A stretch of DNA of 64,000 nt from Streptomyces sp. NBC_00154 (GCF_026342835.1 NZ_JAPEMI010000001.1:5152501-5216500), one strand, 5' to 3'; positions 52,007-59,223 are shown, counted from the first letter of the stretch. Translations and numbers: made by a program. The notes: generated from the letters alone by a model not told the origin.

Positions 52007-52738
52007 GTGGCGAAACTCAATCAGATCATCGCAGTGGAGAAAGGTGTCAAGTCCAAGGCTCACCAGGACCTGACGGCGGCGCATCACGGCCTCCAGAAGG
52101 CCGGGCTGCTGGCCGGGATCTCCCGGACCTATCAGCCGAAGGACGAGGAGGGTGAACAGCTTCCGCCGGAGTCGACACTGGTGCAGATCAAGGCCGAGGA
52201 CGTGCTGCGGGACACCGCGGCGACGCTGACCCGGCTCTTCGATGTGACCGCCACGAAGGACTGGGCGAACTGTGCGGCCCGCGCCGACGTGAAGGTCGAC
52301 GGCCGGGTGCTCGTCGCCGATGTGCCGGTGTCGTATCTGCTCTTCCTGGAGAAGCAGCTGACGGACATCAACACGTTTGTGCGCAAGCTGCCGGTGCTCG
52401 ACGCCGCCGAGGCGTGGACGCAGGACCCGTCGACGGACTCATGGAAGACCGAGCCGGTCCGGACGCTCCGTACGAAGAAGGTGCCCCGCAACCATGTGAA
52501 GGCGGAGGCCACCGAGAAGCACCCGGCGCAGGTCGAGGTGTACTACGAGGACGTTCCGATCGGTTACTGGACGACCGTGAAGTTCTCCGGGGCTCTTCCG
52601 GCGCGGCGCATCAATGAACTCCTGGACCGGGTGGAGAAGCTCCAGCAGGCCGTGAAGTTCGCCCGCGAGGAGGCCAACGGCGTGGAGGTCACCGACCAGC
52701 GGGTGGGTGACGCGGTATTCGGCTACCTCTTCGGGTAG
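52007..52738 (+). CDS. Conserved protein of unknown function, upstream of the tRNA-like array
   Basis: The 243-residue soluble protein has no signal, membrane helix or family I can name with certainty. It begins VAKLNQIIAVEKGVKSKAH, is rich in Lys/Glu, and ends with a helical ELLDRVEKLQQAVKFAREEANGVEV and a short FGYLFG. A -10-like TAACTT ends 7 nt before the GTG and there is no Shine-Dalgarno sequence, so the mRNA is probably leaderless. A hairpin and at least two tRNA-like elements follow directly on the same strand. This raises the possibility that the protein acts on those RNAs; that is inference from position only. Confidence 0.75.
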   Translation: MAKLNQIIAVEKGVKSKAHQDLTAAHHGLQKAGLLAGISRTYQPKDEEGEQLPPESTLVQIKAEDVLRDTAATLTRLFDVTATKDWANCAARADVKVDGRVLVADVPVSYLLFLEKQLTDINTFVRKLPVLDAAEAWTQDPSTDSWKTEPVRTLRTKKVPRNHVKAEATEKHPAQVEVYYEDVPIGYWTTVKFSGALPARRINELLDRVEKLQQAVKFAREEANGVEVTDQRVGDAVFGYLFG

Positions 52739-52751
52739 CCGACCATGGATT

Positions 52752-52777
52752 CCCCGGCCACATTGTCACGGCCGGGG
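52752..52777 (+). terminator. Hairpin after the 52007 gene, overlapping the tRNA-like acceptor strand
   Basis: CCCCGGCC (52752-52759) pairs perfectly with GGCCGGGG (52770-52777) across a 10-nt loop, 13 nt after the stop codon. The right arm is also the 5' acceptor strand of tRNA-like element A, so the two structures exclude each other. Confidence 0.6.
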
Positions 52778-52856
52778 TGCGCGAGGAGCGCAAGCTGAAA
52801 CTGAAGCTTGTCGTGACGACGCGGTTCCAGTGGAGGTTCGAGTCCTCCCCCCGGCA
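52771..52856 (+). ncRNA. tRNA-like element A (86 nt, class II-like, non-canonical anticodon arm)
   Basis: A perfect 7-bp acceptor (GCCGGGG 52771-52777 with CCCCGGC 52849-52855) is followed by an A in the discriminator position. The T arm is canonical (GGAGG, TTCGAGT, CCTCC; 52832-52848) and abuts the acceptor exactly. Inside are a compact D-like hairpin (52778-52782/52788-52792), an anticodon-like hairpin AAGCT/AGCTT with the 8-nt loop GAAACTGA (no U33), and a variable-arm-like hairpin GTCG/CGAC. A terminator-like hairpin follows 5 nt later. It may be a tRNA mimic, a degenerate tRNA, or a Y-RNA-like transcript. Confidence 0.6.
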
Positions 52857-52860
52857 TTCG

Positions 52861-52887
52861 GGCCGCACCGATTCGGTCGGTGCGACC
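52861..52887 (+). terminator. Hairpin immediately 3' of tRNA-like element A
   Basis: GGCCGCACCG (52861-52870) pairs with CGGTGCGACC (52878-52887), 9 of 10 positions, with a 7-nt loop. Its place directly after element A suggests it ends that RNA. Confidence 0.6.
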
Positions 52888-52893
52888 ACACGG

Positions 52894-53035
52894 GCCGGGG
52901 TGGCCCAAATGGCAGAGGCAGACCGCGATCAATCTCAGACTCTTGCTCCAGACTCAGCATTCGCCGCCGATCGCCGGATCAAACGGGCTCGGGCCCATGC
53001 GCGTCGAGATGTTGGTTCGACTCCAACCCGCGGAG
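52894..53035 (+). ncRNA. tRNA-like element B (142 nt, enlarged anticodon-like arm)
   Basis: The 5' end repeats that of element A (GCCGGGGTG). A D-like arm (GCC...GGC, 52903-52919, loop containing TGGCAGA) is followed by a long stem (52923-52930 with 52969-52977, 8 bp and one bulge). Then come a variable-arm-like hairpin (GGGC/GCCC, 52985-52996) and a canonical T arm (GTTGG, TTCGACT, CCAAC; 53011-53027). The 3' strand CCGCGGA pairs with the 5' GCCGGGG at only 5 of 7 positions. The extra length lies in the anticodon-like arm. It looks like a second, longer member of the same RNA type, or a decayed tRNA with an insertion. Confidence 0.45.
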
Positions 53036-53045
53036 CTTCGATCTG

Positions 53046-53083
53046 CGGTCGTCTAAAGGAAGGACGCGGCGACATTACGACTG
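53046..53083 (+). ncRNA. tRNA-like fragment C (D-arm-like, no T arm)
   Basis: CGTC-TAAAGGAAG-GACG (53050-53066) looks like a tRNA D arm with GG in the loop, and a longer stem can form between 53046-53052 and 53077-53083. No T arm or acceptor partner follows. It may be a truncated third copy or chance. Confidence 0.25.
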
Positions 53084-53134
53084 ACCCGGGCTCTTAAAAG
53101 TGCCGGCGTGCCGAATGGGCGGCATCACTCAGGG

Positions 53135-53159
53135 CCCGGGGGCCGGCTACGCCCCCGGG
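53135..53159 (-). terminator. Hairpin at the 3' end of the C39-like peptidase gene
   Basis: CCCGGGGGC (53135-53143) pairs with GCCCCCGGG (53151-53159) across a 7-nt loop. It spans the stop codon of the minus-strand peptidase gene and separates it from the tRNA-like array. Confidence 0.55.
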
Positions 53160-53800
53160 TCCGCTCCCGTTTCCGGCCCCTGCCGCGCGTCGCCGGCGAG
53201 CGATACCCCGCGCCCGGCGAAGAAGCGCTCGAAGTCCGTCAGGGGCAGTTCCGCGGCCCGAGTCGTGGCCGTCGTGCCGGACGGGTTGTGGAAGTGGACG
53301 CCGTCGCCGTCCGGTGTGCGGGACGTCACCAGCACCAGATGACCGCCCCGGCCCGGAGCGGGCCGCTCCGGATGCCGGATCCCGTAGTGCACCGACGCCA
53401 TCACCGTCCGCCTCTGGTCCAGCAGGGCCACGATCTCGTCCGTCGACAGGTGGCGGTGGACGGTGGCTTCGAGGCCGTGCACCTCCCGCACGTACTCCGC
53501 GAAGGGCGCGTAGACCAGGCCCCGGATCTCCCCCTCCGCATCCTCCGTGTACGCGCCGTACTTGAGCGCCCCGTCACGCAGGGCGAACAGCGGCGGGGCG
53601 CCGGCGCCGAGCGCCATGCGCAGACAGGTCACACCGCACAGGTGACCTGCCCAGCGCGCGTACTCGGCGGGTGAGTCCGCCCCGGAGTCCGCCCAGCCCG
53701 GGTCGTCGGCCGGATCGAGGCCGCCCTCGACGATCGGGCCGACGAGCCCGGGCGAGGCGAACTGCGTATGGACGGGCAGCCGGCAGGCGGGGCAGGTCAC
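53147..53800 (-). CDS. C39-like cysteine peptidase-fold protein
   Basis: The 217-residue protein begins with a Cys pair (TCPAC). It has the papain-like catalytic set: Cys in HLCGVTCLRMAL (C55 or C59), His in GRGGHLVLVTS and Asn in VHFHNPSG. This is the peptidase C39-like fold used for leader-peptide or isopeptide cleavage; no transporter domain is attached. The GTG start overlaps the stop of the aminotransferase gene by 4 nt, so the two are coupled. Whether it is a protease or another hydrolase is open. Confidence 0.72.
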   Translation of the reverse strand: MTCPACRLPVHTQFASPGLVGPIVEGGLDPADDPGWADSGADSPAEYARWAGHLCGVTCLRMALGAGAPPLFALRDGALKYGAYTEDAEGEIRGLVYAPFAEYVREVHGLEATVHRHLSTDEIVALLDQRRTVMASVHYGIRHPERPAPGRGGHLVLVTSRTPDGDGVHFHNPSGTTATTRAAELPLTDFERFFAGRGVSLAGDARQGPETGADPGA

Positions 53801-55008
53801 TGACGGTATCCGTTCAGGAAGCGGCCGATGCGGCTGATGGCCGCGTCGAGATCGTCAGCGTACGGGAGCGTCAGGATCCGGAAGTGGTCGGGACGCGGCC
53901 AGTTGAAACCGGTGCCCTGCACCACCTGGATCTTCTCGCGCAGCAGCAGATCGAGGACGAACTTCTCGTCGTCGACGATGTTGTGCACCTTCGGATCGAT
54001 GCGCGGGAACGCGTACAGCGCCCCCTTCGGCTTCACGCACGACACCCCTGGGATCTCGTTCAGCTTCTCCCAGGCCCGGTTGCGCTGCTCGTACAGCCGA
54101 CCACCCGGTGCCACCAGCTCACGGATGGACTGCCGGCCGCCGAGCGCGGCCTGAATGGCGTACTGGGCGGGCGCGTTCGGGCACAGCCGCATGGAGGCGA
54201 GCATGGTCAGGCCCTCCAGATAGTTGGCGGCGTGCTGCTGCGGACCCGACACCACCATCCAGCCGGAGCGGAACCCTGCCACCCGGTACGTCTTGGACAG
54301 ACCGCTGAAGGTGAGGCAGACCAGGTCGGGGGCGAGGACCGCCACACTGTGGTGCTCGGCGTCGTCGTAAAGGATCTGGTCGTAGATCTCGTCGGCGAGG
54401 ACCAACAGACCGTGCCGGCGCGCCAGATCGAGGATGCCTTCGAGGATCTCGCGCGGATAGACGGCGCCGGTCGGGTTGTTCGGGTTGATGATCACGACGG
54501 CCTTGGTGCGGTCGGTGATCTTCGACGCCATGTCGGCGAGGTCCGGGTTCCAGTCCGACGCCTCGTCGCAGGTGTAGTGCACGGCCTTGCCGCCCGCCAG
54601 GGTGACCACCGCGGTCCACAGCGGATAGTCGGGCGACGGGATCAGCACCTCGTCGCCGTCCTCCAGCAGTGCCTGCACGGACATGGAGATCAGCTCGGAC
54701 ACCCCGTTGCCGAGGAAGATGTCGTCCACCCCGACATCGGTCAGGCCCATCGCCTGATAGCGCTGCGCCACCGCGCGGCGGGCGGAGAGAATGCCGCGCG
54801 AATCGCTGTAGCCGTGGGCCTGCGGGAGCATCCGGATCATGTCCTGGACGATCTCCTCCGGCGCCTCGAAACCGAAGAGCGCGGGGTTGCCCGTGTTGAG
54901 GCGGAGCACGCTGTGGCCCGCCTCCTCCAGGGCGTTGGCGTGCTCGATGACCGGACCCCGGATCTCGTAACAGACCTCGTTGAGCTTGCTGGACTGCCGG
55001 AATTCCAT
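53797..55008 (-). CDS. PLP-dependent aminotransferase, AlaA/AspC class I type
   Basis: The 403-residue fold-type I aminotransferase has LNTGNPALFGF near the N-terminus, a PLP-binding region (INPNNPTGAVYPREI; LVLADEIYDQILYDD) and the Schiff-base lysine in FSGLSKTYRVAGFRSGW. It closely resembles the glutamate-pyruvate transaminase AlaA by its N-terminus (RQSSKLNEVCYEIRGPVIEHA). It likely interconverts alanine and pyruvate with glutamate/2-oxoglutarate. The promoter faces the HxlR regulator gene and shares a repeated operator region. Confidence 0.88.
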   Translation of the reverse strand: MEFRQSSKLNEVCYEIRGPVIEHANALEEAGHSVLRLNTGNPALFGFEAPEEIVQDMIRMLPQAHGYSDSRGILSARRAVAQRYQAMGLTDVGVDDIFLGNGVSELISMSVQALLEDGDEVLIPSPDYPLWTAVVTLAGGKAVHYTCDEASDWNPDLADMASKITDRTKAVVIINPNNPTGAVYPREILEGILDLARRHGLLVLADEIYDQILYDDAEHHSVAVLAPDLVCLTFSGLSKTYRVAGFRSGWMVVSGPQQHAANYLEGLTMLASMRLCPNAPAQYAIQAALGGRQSIRELVAPGGRLYEQRNRAWEKLNEIPGVSCVKPKGALYAFPRIDPKVHNIVDDEKFVLDLLLREKIQVVQGTGFNWPRPDHFRILTLPYADDLDAAISRIGRFLNGYRQ

Positions 55009-55037
55009 GCGGTGGCCTCCCCGACCTGATTGCGATA

Positions 55038-55072
55038 CTTGGTTTTACCAAGCTCGGGCTTGGAAAGTCCAA
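55038..55072. promoter_or_regulatory. Operator array of four phased half-sites between alaA-like and hxlR-like genes
   Basis: Three overlapping perfect inverted repeats occur: CTTGGT-TTT-ACCAAG (55038-55052), CCAAGC-TCGG-GCTTGG (55048-55063) and TTGGA-AAG-TCCAA (55060-55072). The half-sites recur every 10-11 bp, on one face of the helix. It lies 5 nt before the regulator's start and 30 nt before the aminotransferase start. HxlR autoregulation and control of the aminotransferase are inferred. Confidence 0.65.
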
Positions 55073-55076
55073 CAAC

Positions 55077-55763
55077 ATGTCTAGACTGCGTCGCATGCCA
55101 CGTCAGCAGCAGCCGCCCGCACGCTCCGCGCGCCGCCGAAGTTATGACCAGTTCTGCGCCACCGCCCGGGCCCTCGACTCCGTCGGAGACCGGTGGACCC
55201 TGCTGATAGTCCGTGAACTGCTGGCCGGACCACGCCGCTACACCGATCTGCACGCCGATCTTCCCGGCGTCAGTACGGACGTCCTCGCCTCCCGCCTCAA
55301 GGACATGGAGCAGAGCGGCCTGGCCACCCGACGGCGGCTGCCCCCGCCCGCCGCCGCCTCGGTGTACGAACTGACCGAGCGAGGCCACGGGTTGCTGCCT
55401 GTCCTTGCCGCGCTCGCCGAGTGGGGCGCGCCCGCGATCGGCGAACGACGGCCGACGGATGCGGTGCGGGCCCACTGGTTCGCGCTTCCGCTGTTGCGGG
55501 TGCTGGACGGGCTGGCTCACGAAGGAGTCGTCGAAGTCCACCTCGATGAGGGGGAGTTCCATGTGCGGGTGGGTCGGTCGGCCGATGGTGAGGGGGTGTA
55601 CGGGGACGGGCCCGCCGCTCACGCCGACGCCCGGATCACGCTCGACGTCGAGCTCTGTCTCGCGCTCGGGCGGGGCGAGTGCACGCTCGCCGAGGCCGTG
55701 AAGGACGGACGGATCGAGGTCGTGGGCGTGGGGCCGCTGGCCGGGGAGCTCCGGGGCGAATGA
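55077..55763 (+). CDS. HxlR-family winged-helix regulator with C-terminal SCP2-like domain
   Basis: The 228-residue protein has the HxlR DNA-binding domain: CATARALDSVGDRWTLLIVRELLAGPRRYTDLHADLPGVSTDVLASRLKDMEQSG-type features with a wing after residue 75. A C-terminal region of about 90 residues resembles an SCP2 sterol-carrier fold (HLDEGEFHVRVGRSADGEG), a common ligand-binding add-on in Streptomyces. The ATG at 55077 is inside the operator zone; a second ATG at 55095 is possible. It is probably a ligand-responsive repressor of itself and the divergent aminotransferase. Confidence 0.85.
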   Translation: MSRLRRMPRQQQPPARSARRRSYDQFCATARALDSVGDRWTLLIVRELLAGPRRYTDLHADLPGVSTDVLASRLKDMEQSGLATRRRLPPPAAASVYELTERGHGLLPVLAALAEWGAPAIGERRPTDAVRAHWFALPLLRVLDGLAHEGVVEVHLDEGEFHVRVGRSADGEGVYGDGPAAHADARITLDVELCLALGRGECTLAEAVKDGRIEVVGVGPLAGELRGE

Positions 55764-55874
55764 CCATCGTGTGACTGTCGTACGACCGTCGTGTCCAGAT
55801 GATTCCGCGTATCAACTTCCGGGTAGCGTGGGGGCATTTGGGATGTCCTGGACGTCGAGGCGGAGAGGGTTCGC

Positions 55875-56390
55875 ATGAGGATCGGCAGACAACAGGAACG
55901 GCGGGAACGGCAGGAGCAGCACGGACAGCAGGTGCGACTCGGCAAGGCCCTGGTCGTCGGTGGCTGCGTGGCCGCGCTCGGCTTCGCACCGTCTGCGGCC
56001 GTCGCCACCCCCGGCAGCGGGGTGAGTGGCACTGTGGTCGCGAAGGGCACGTCGACCGGGAAGTTGAAGGTCAAGACGCCGAGGGGCCGTACGGATGTGA
56101 CCTTCCGGACGATCACCGTGGAGCCGGGCGGCTCCACCGGCTGGCACACCCACCGCGGTCAGTTGATCGCCGTCGTCAAGTCGGGGACGCTGACGCGCAC
56201 ACTGGACGACTGCTCGGTCGAGGTGACGCCCGCGGGCACATCGTTCATCGAGCCGGCCGGCGCCCACCACCGCCACATCGGACGTAACCTCGGCACCGAG
56301 CCGGTCGTGCTCTGGGTGACCTATCTGCTGCCCGAGGGCAGTGCTCTCTCCGACGACGCCGATGCGGTGGACTGCGGCGCGAAGAAGTGA
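55875..56390 (+). CDS. Exported cupin-domain protein
   Basis: The 171-residue protein has a charged N-terminus of about 22 residues and a hydrophobic segment (ALVVGGCVAALGFAPSAAVA) that acts as a signal peptide. A cupin core follows (TVEPGGSTGWHTHRGQLIAVVKSGTLTRT with GWHTH and a later SFIEPAGAHHRHIGRN). The His residues could bind a metal. Function unknown; a strong terminator follows within 7 nt. Confidence 0.8.
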   Translation: MRIGRQQERRERQEQHGQQVRLGKALVVGGCVAALGFAPSAAVATPGSGVSGTVVAKGTSTGKLKVKTPRGRTDVTFRTITVEPGGSTGWHTHRGQLIAVVKSGTLTRTLDDCSVEVTPAGTSFIEPAGAHHRHIGRNLGTEPVVLWVTYLLPEGSALSDDADAVDCGAKK

Positions 56391-56396
56391 CCCGGC

Positions 56397-56448
56397 GCGA
56401 GACGCTCGCCCACCGCCGTCGCCGGCCGTCGGTCGGCGAGCGTCTCGC
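56397..56448 (+). terminator. Terminator of the exported cupin gene
   Basis: A perfect 14-bp stem (GCGAGACGCTCGCC at 56397-56410 with its complement at 56435-56448) closes a 24-nt loop 7 nt after the stop codon. Confidence 0.75.
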
Positions 56449-56520
56449 CGTGCGCCTCCGGAACCGGGGATGCTGCGCGCTCGGCGCCGACGCGCGGGTG
56501 CCGGGAGCGATGATGGACGG

Positions 56521-57168
56521 GTGCGACTTGAACCGATCACCTGGGAACGGCTGGCCGAAGCGTTTGCCGCGCACGCCGACGGGCTGAGGCCGGCCGACGG
56601 CGGGCCGTGGCTCAAGGTCGCCGTCGACGGCGCTCCGGCCGCCCGCACCGGGGAGCTGGCGGAGCGTGTCGCGGAGGCGCTGCGGATCCGTGGTCGTGCG
56701 GTGTTCGTCGTGTCCACCGAGTGGTTCCTGCGCCCGGCGAGTCTGCGGTACGAGTACGGCAAGGAGGACCCCGACTCGTACTTCGACAGCTGGTTCGACA
56801 CGGGTGCGCTCTGGCGCGAGGTCTTCGGGCCGCTGGAGGCGGGCGGCAGCGGGCGCGTGCTGCCCGATCTCTGGGACCCGGTGACGGACCGGGCCACCCG
56901 CAGCCCGTATCAGCAGCTCCCGGAGGGCGGTGTGCTGGTGGTGCACGGGCCGCTGCTGCTCGGGCACTGGTTCCCGTTCGACGCGAGCGTCCACCTGCGG
57001 CTCTCGCCGGGCGCGTTGCGGCGGCGTACCGAGGAGAGCGAGCGGTGGACCCTGCCCGCCTTCGCGCGCTACGAGGACGAGGTGGCGCCTGCCGGGCGCG
57101 CGGACGCGGTCGTCCGGGCCGACGATCCGCTCCACCCGGCCTGGACCGGTCTGCCCCGGGAGAGTTAG
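56521..57168 (+). CDS. Uridine kinase-like protein with degenerate P-loop
   Basis: The 215-residue protein resembles the uridine kinase/NTPase fold (LKVAVDGA; AVFVVSTEWFLRPASLRYEYGKEDPDSYFDSWFD; GVLVVHGPLLLG). The phosphate-binding loop reads GAPAARTGE and lacks the Gly-Lys-Ser/Thr needed for normal ATP binding. It may have lost kinase activity or bind nucleotide differently. The GTG at 56521 was chosen because the family homology begins at VRLEPITW. It is convergent with the psuG-psuK pair. Confidence 0.7.
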   Translation: MRLEPITWERLAEAFAAHADGLRPADGGPWLKVAVDGAPAARTGELAERVAEALRIRGRAVFVVSTEWFLRPASLRYEYGKEDPDSYFDSWFDTGALWREVFGPLEAGGSGRVLPDLWDPVTDRATRSPYQQLPEGGVLVVHGPLLLGHWFPFDASVHLRLSPGALRRRTEESERWTLPAFARYEDEVAPAGRADAVVRADDPLHPAWTGLPRES

Positions 57169-57195
57169 AGGCTGTCCTGCCGGGAAAAGGCCTCT
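57167..57195. terminator. Weak hairpin between convergent genes
   Basis: AGAGGC (57167-57172) pairs with GCCTCT (57190-57195) across a 17-nt loop at the junction of the uridine kinase-like gene and psuK. Confidence 0.35.
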
Positions 57196-57198
57196 GCG

Positions 57199-58095
57199 TC
57201 ACGTACCGGGGCGGCCGCCGACCGTCGTGACCGCTTCGGCCCCCGACCGGCAGCCCGCCGCCGCGGCTGTGGCATCGTCCGCCCCGGCCAGCCGCGCCGC
57301 AAGGAACCCTCCGGTGAAGGCGTCGCCCGCCCCCGTCGAGTCGACCGCTCCTCGCACCGGGACGGCCGGAACGCGCCCGGTCACCGTCCCTTCGGTGGCC
57401 AGCAGGGCCCCCTCCTCGCCCAGGGTGACGACGACCTTCGGAACCAGAAGGCTCAACTTGGCGGCGGCATCGTCTGTTTCGGGGAGGCCGGTGAGCAGCC
57501 GGGCCTCGTCCGCATTCGGCAGCAGCAGCTCCGTCCCCTCCACGGCCGTCAGGAACGGGCCGACGCCGAGCTCGGCGAGGAAGCCCGCGGAGGCGGGGTC
57601 CACGCTTGCCGGGATGGAACGCCGCCGTGCCTCCCGCAGGGCGAGCAGTGCCGTCGCGCGACTCGTGGCGGCGAAGAGGAGGTAGCCGGAGACATGAAGA
57701 TGCGCGATGCCGTCGAGCATCGAGGGCGACCAGTTGTCGGGGGACAGACGCAGAACGGCGCCGCTGTCGGTGAGGAAGGTGCGTTCGGCAGCGGAGTCGA
57801 CGAGCGCGACGACGATGGCGGTCGGTGCCTCGTCGTCCACGGACAGCAGCGGACGTACCCCCGCCCGGCGCAGCACATCCTCGTGCCAGGCCGCGGAGTC
57901 GGCGCCCACCCGCGCCAGCAGCCGTACGTCCCGGCAGCCCGAACGCACCGCCCAGCAGGCGACATTGGCACCGGCCCCGCCCGGCAGCGTGCTGATCCGG
58001 GCCACCGTGTCCGTGCCGTGCACGAGAGGTCCCCCGTGCCGCGCCACCACATCCGTGACCACGTCCCCGACGACGAGAAGGCCGCCGTCGGTCAT
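57199..58095 (-). CDS. psuK: PfkB-family carbohydrate kinase, probable pseudouridine kinase
   Basis: The 298-residue ribokinase-like kinase has the N-terminal GG motif region (PGGAGANVACWAVRSG) and the C-terminal PfkB signature (VDSTGAGDAFTGGFLAAR) with the catalytic Asp. Its start overlaps the stop of psuG by 4 nt. That neighbour makes pseudouridine the best substrate guess: the kinase gives pseudouridine 5'-phosphate, which PsuG splits to uracil and ribose 5-phosphate. The alternative is another nucleoside or sugar. Confidence 0.82.
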   Translation of the reverse strand: MTDGGLLVVGDVVTDVVARHGGPLVHGTDTVARISTLPGGAGANVACWAVRSGCRDVRLLARVGADSAAWHEDVLRRAGVRPLLSVDDEAPTAIVVALVDSAAERTFLTDSGAVLRLSPDNWSPSMLDGIAHLHVSGYLLFAATSRATALLALREARRRSIPASVDPASAGFLAELGVGPFLTAVEGTELLLPNADEARLLTGLPETDDAAAKLSLLVPKVVVTLGEEGALLATEGTVTGRVPAVPVRGAVDSTGAGDAFTGGFLAARLAGADDATAAAAGCRSGAEAVTTVGGRPGT

Positions 58096-59072
58096 CGGGC
58101 GGCCGCCGTCTTCGGCCCGGCCGTTCCGTGTTCCGCGGCGGACCGGGCAACCGCGATCCGCGCGGCAAGGGACACGTTCCCGCGCACGGCCGCCAGGTTG
58201 GCCTCCAGGGAGGCCCCTCCGGTGTGCTGCATCAGGTGGTCCAGCAGGAACGGCGTGACGGCCTGCCCCACGATGCCGTGCTCCCGGCACGCGTCCAGCG
58301 CCTGGGCCAGCACCCGGTCGTGCAGGGCGGGATCCAGCTGATCCTTCTGCGGTACGGGGTTGGCGACGATCAGCGCCGCGGCGGGCCCGCCCAGGGTCTC
58401 CCTGGCCCGCATCACCTCCACGACCTCCTCGGGCGTACGCACCGTCCAGTCGACGGGCTCGCCCGAACTGCTCAGATAGAAGCCGGGGAAGTGCTCCGTG
58501 CCGTAGCCGAGCACCCCCACCCCGAGGGTCTCCAGGCGCTGCAGCGTGGCCGGGACGTCCAGGATCGACTTCACGCCGGCGCACACCACCGTGATGTCGG
58601 TGCGGGCGAGCAGCCGGAGATCCGCGGACTCGTCCTGGGTCGCGGTCCAGTCCCGGTGCACGCCGCCGAGGCCGCCGGTCGCGAAGACGCGCAGGCCCGC
58701 GCGGGCCGCGAGGAACGCGGTCGCGGACACGGTCGTCGCCCCGCTCGCACCGGCCGCCAGCGCCGGTGCGAGGTCGCGGTGCCCGAGCTTCCGCATCGAC
58801 GGATCCTCGGCGACCCTTTCCAACTCGTCCTTGTCCAGGCCGATATGGCCTCGTCCGTCCAGTACGGCGATGGTCGCGGGGACGGCGCCCGCGGATCGCA
58901 CGAGCTCCTCCAGCTCTTCCGCGACCTGCCGATTCCGGGGGCGCGGCAGGCCGTGGGCGATGATCGTCGACTCCAGGGCCACGACGGGGCGGTGCGCGGC
59001 GAGGGCTTCCTGTACCTCGGCGGAGAGGACCGGTTCGTACGGGTGGGCGCTGTCCGGCGCATTCAGTGACAT
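58092..59072 (-). CDS. psuG: Pseudouridine-5'-phosphate glycosidase
   Basis: The 326-residue enzyme of the IndA/PsuG family has the motifs VALESTIIAHGLPRPRN near the N-terminus, KLGHRDLAPALAAGASGATTVSATA, VFATGGLGGVHRDW and VVCAGVKSILDVPATLQRLETLGVGVLGYGT, as in E. coli PsuG. It reversibly cleaves the C-C glycosidic bond of pseudouridine 5'-phosphate. It is first in the two-gene unit with the kinase. The ATG at 59072 is preferred over a GTG two codons upstream. Confidence 0.93.
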   Translation of the reverse strand: MSLNAPDSAHPYEPVLSAEVQEALAAHRPVVALESTIIAHGLPRPRNRQVAEELEELVRSAGAVPATIAVLDGRGHIGLDKDELERVAEDPSMRKLGHRDLAPALAAGASGATTVSATAFLAARAGLRVFATGGLGGVHRDWTATQDESADLRLLARTDITVVCAGVKSILDVPATLQRLETLGVGVLGYGTEHFPGFYLSSSGEPVDWTVRTPEEVVEVMRARETLGGPAAALIVANPVPQKDQLDPALHDRVLAQALDACREHGIVGQAVTPFLLDHLMQHTGGASLEANLAAVRGNVSLAARIAVARSAAEHGTAGPKTAAAR

Positions 59073-59209
59073 GTCCACATCCCTGTCGCGGCCGGGCTCC
59101 CCTCAAACGTGACCCAGGACCCGAACGGCCGCCGGACCGTGCGGCGCCGGCCGGACGAGTCCGACTCCCTCCGGCCGGTCCTGATCGCGAGACGTCCTGG
59201 GCCGGTCGC

Positions 59210-59215
59210 TAGGGT
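59210..59215 (+). promoter_or_regulatory. Probable leaderless -10 element of the small cupin gene
   Basis: TAGGGT ends 8 nt before the ATG at 59224 and there is no Shine-Dalgarno sequence. The pattern matches leaderless promoters of pyk and coaE in this window. Confidence 0.4.
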
Positions 59216-59223
59216 GACCGGCC

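Noticed and set aside
52920..52960. Direct repeat of CAGACTC within element B as a mobile-element footprint
   Set aside because: The repeat is only 7-8 bp and no terminal inverted repeats or transposase gene accompany it.
53101..53134. A fourth tRNA-like piece (GTGCC...GGCAT hairpin)
   Set aside because: Only one short hairpin is present, with no T arm or acceptor, so it is not separable from chance.
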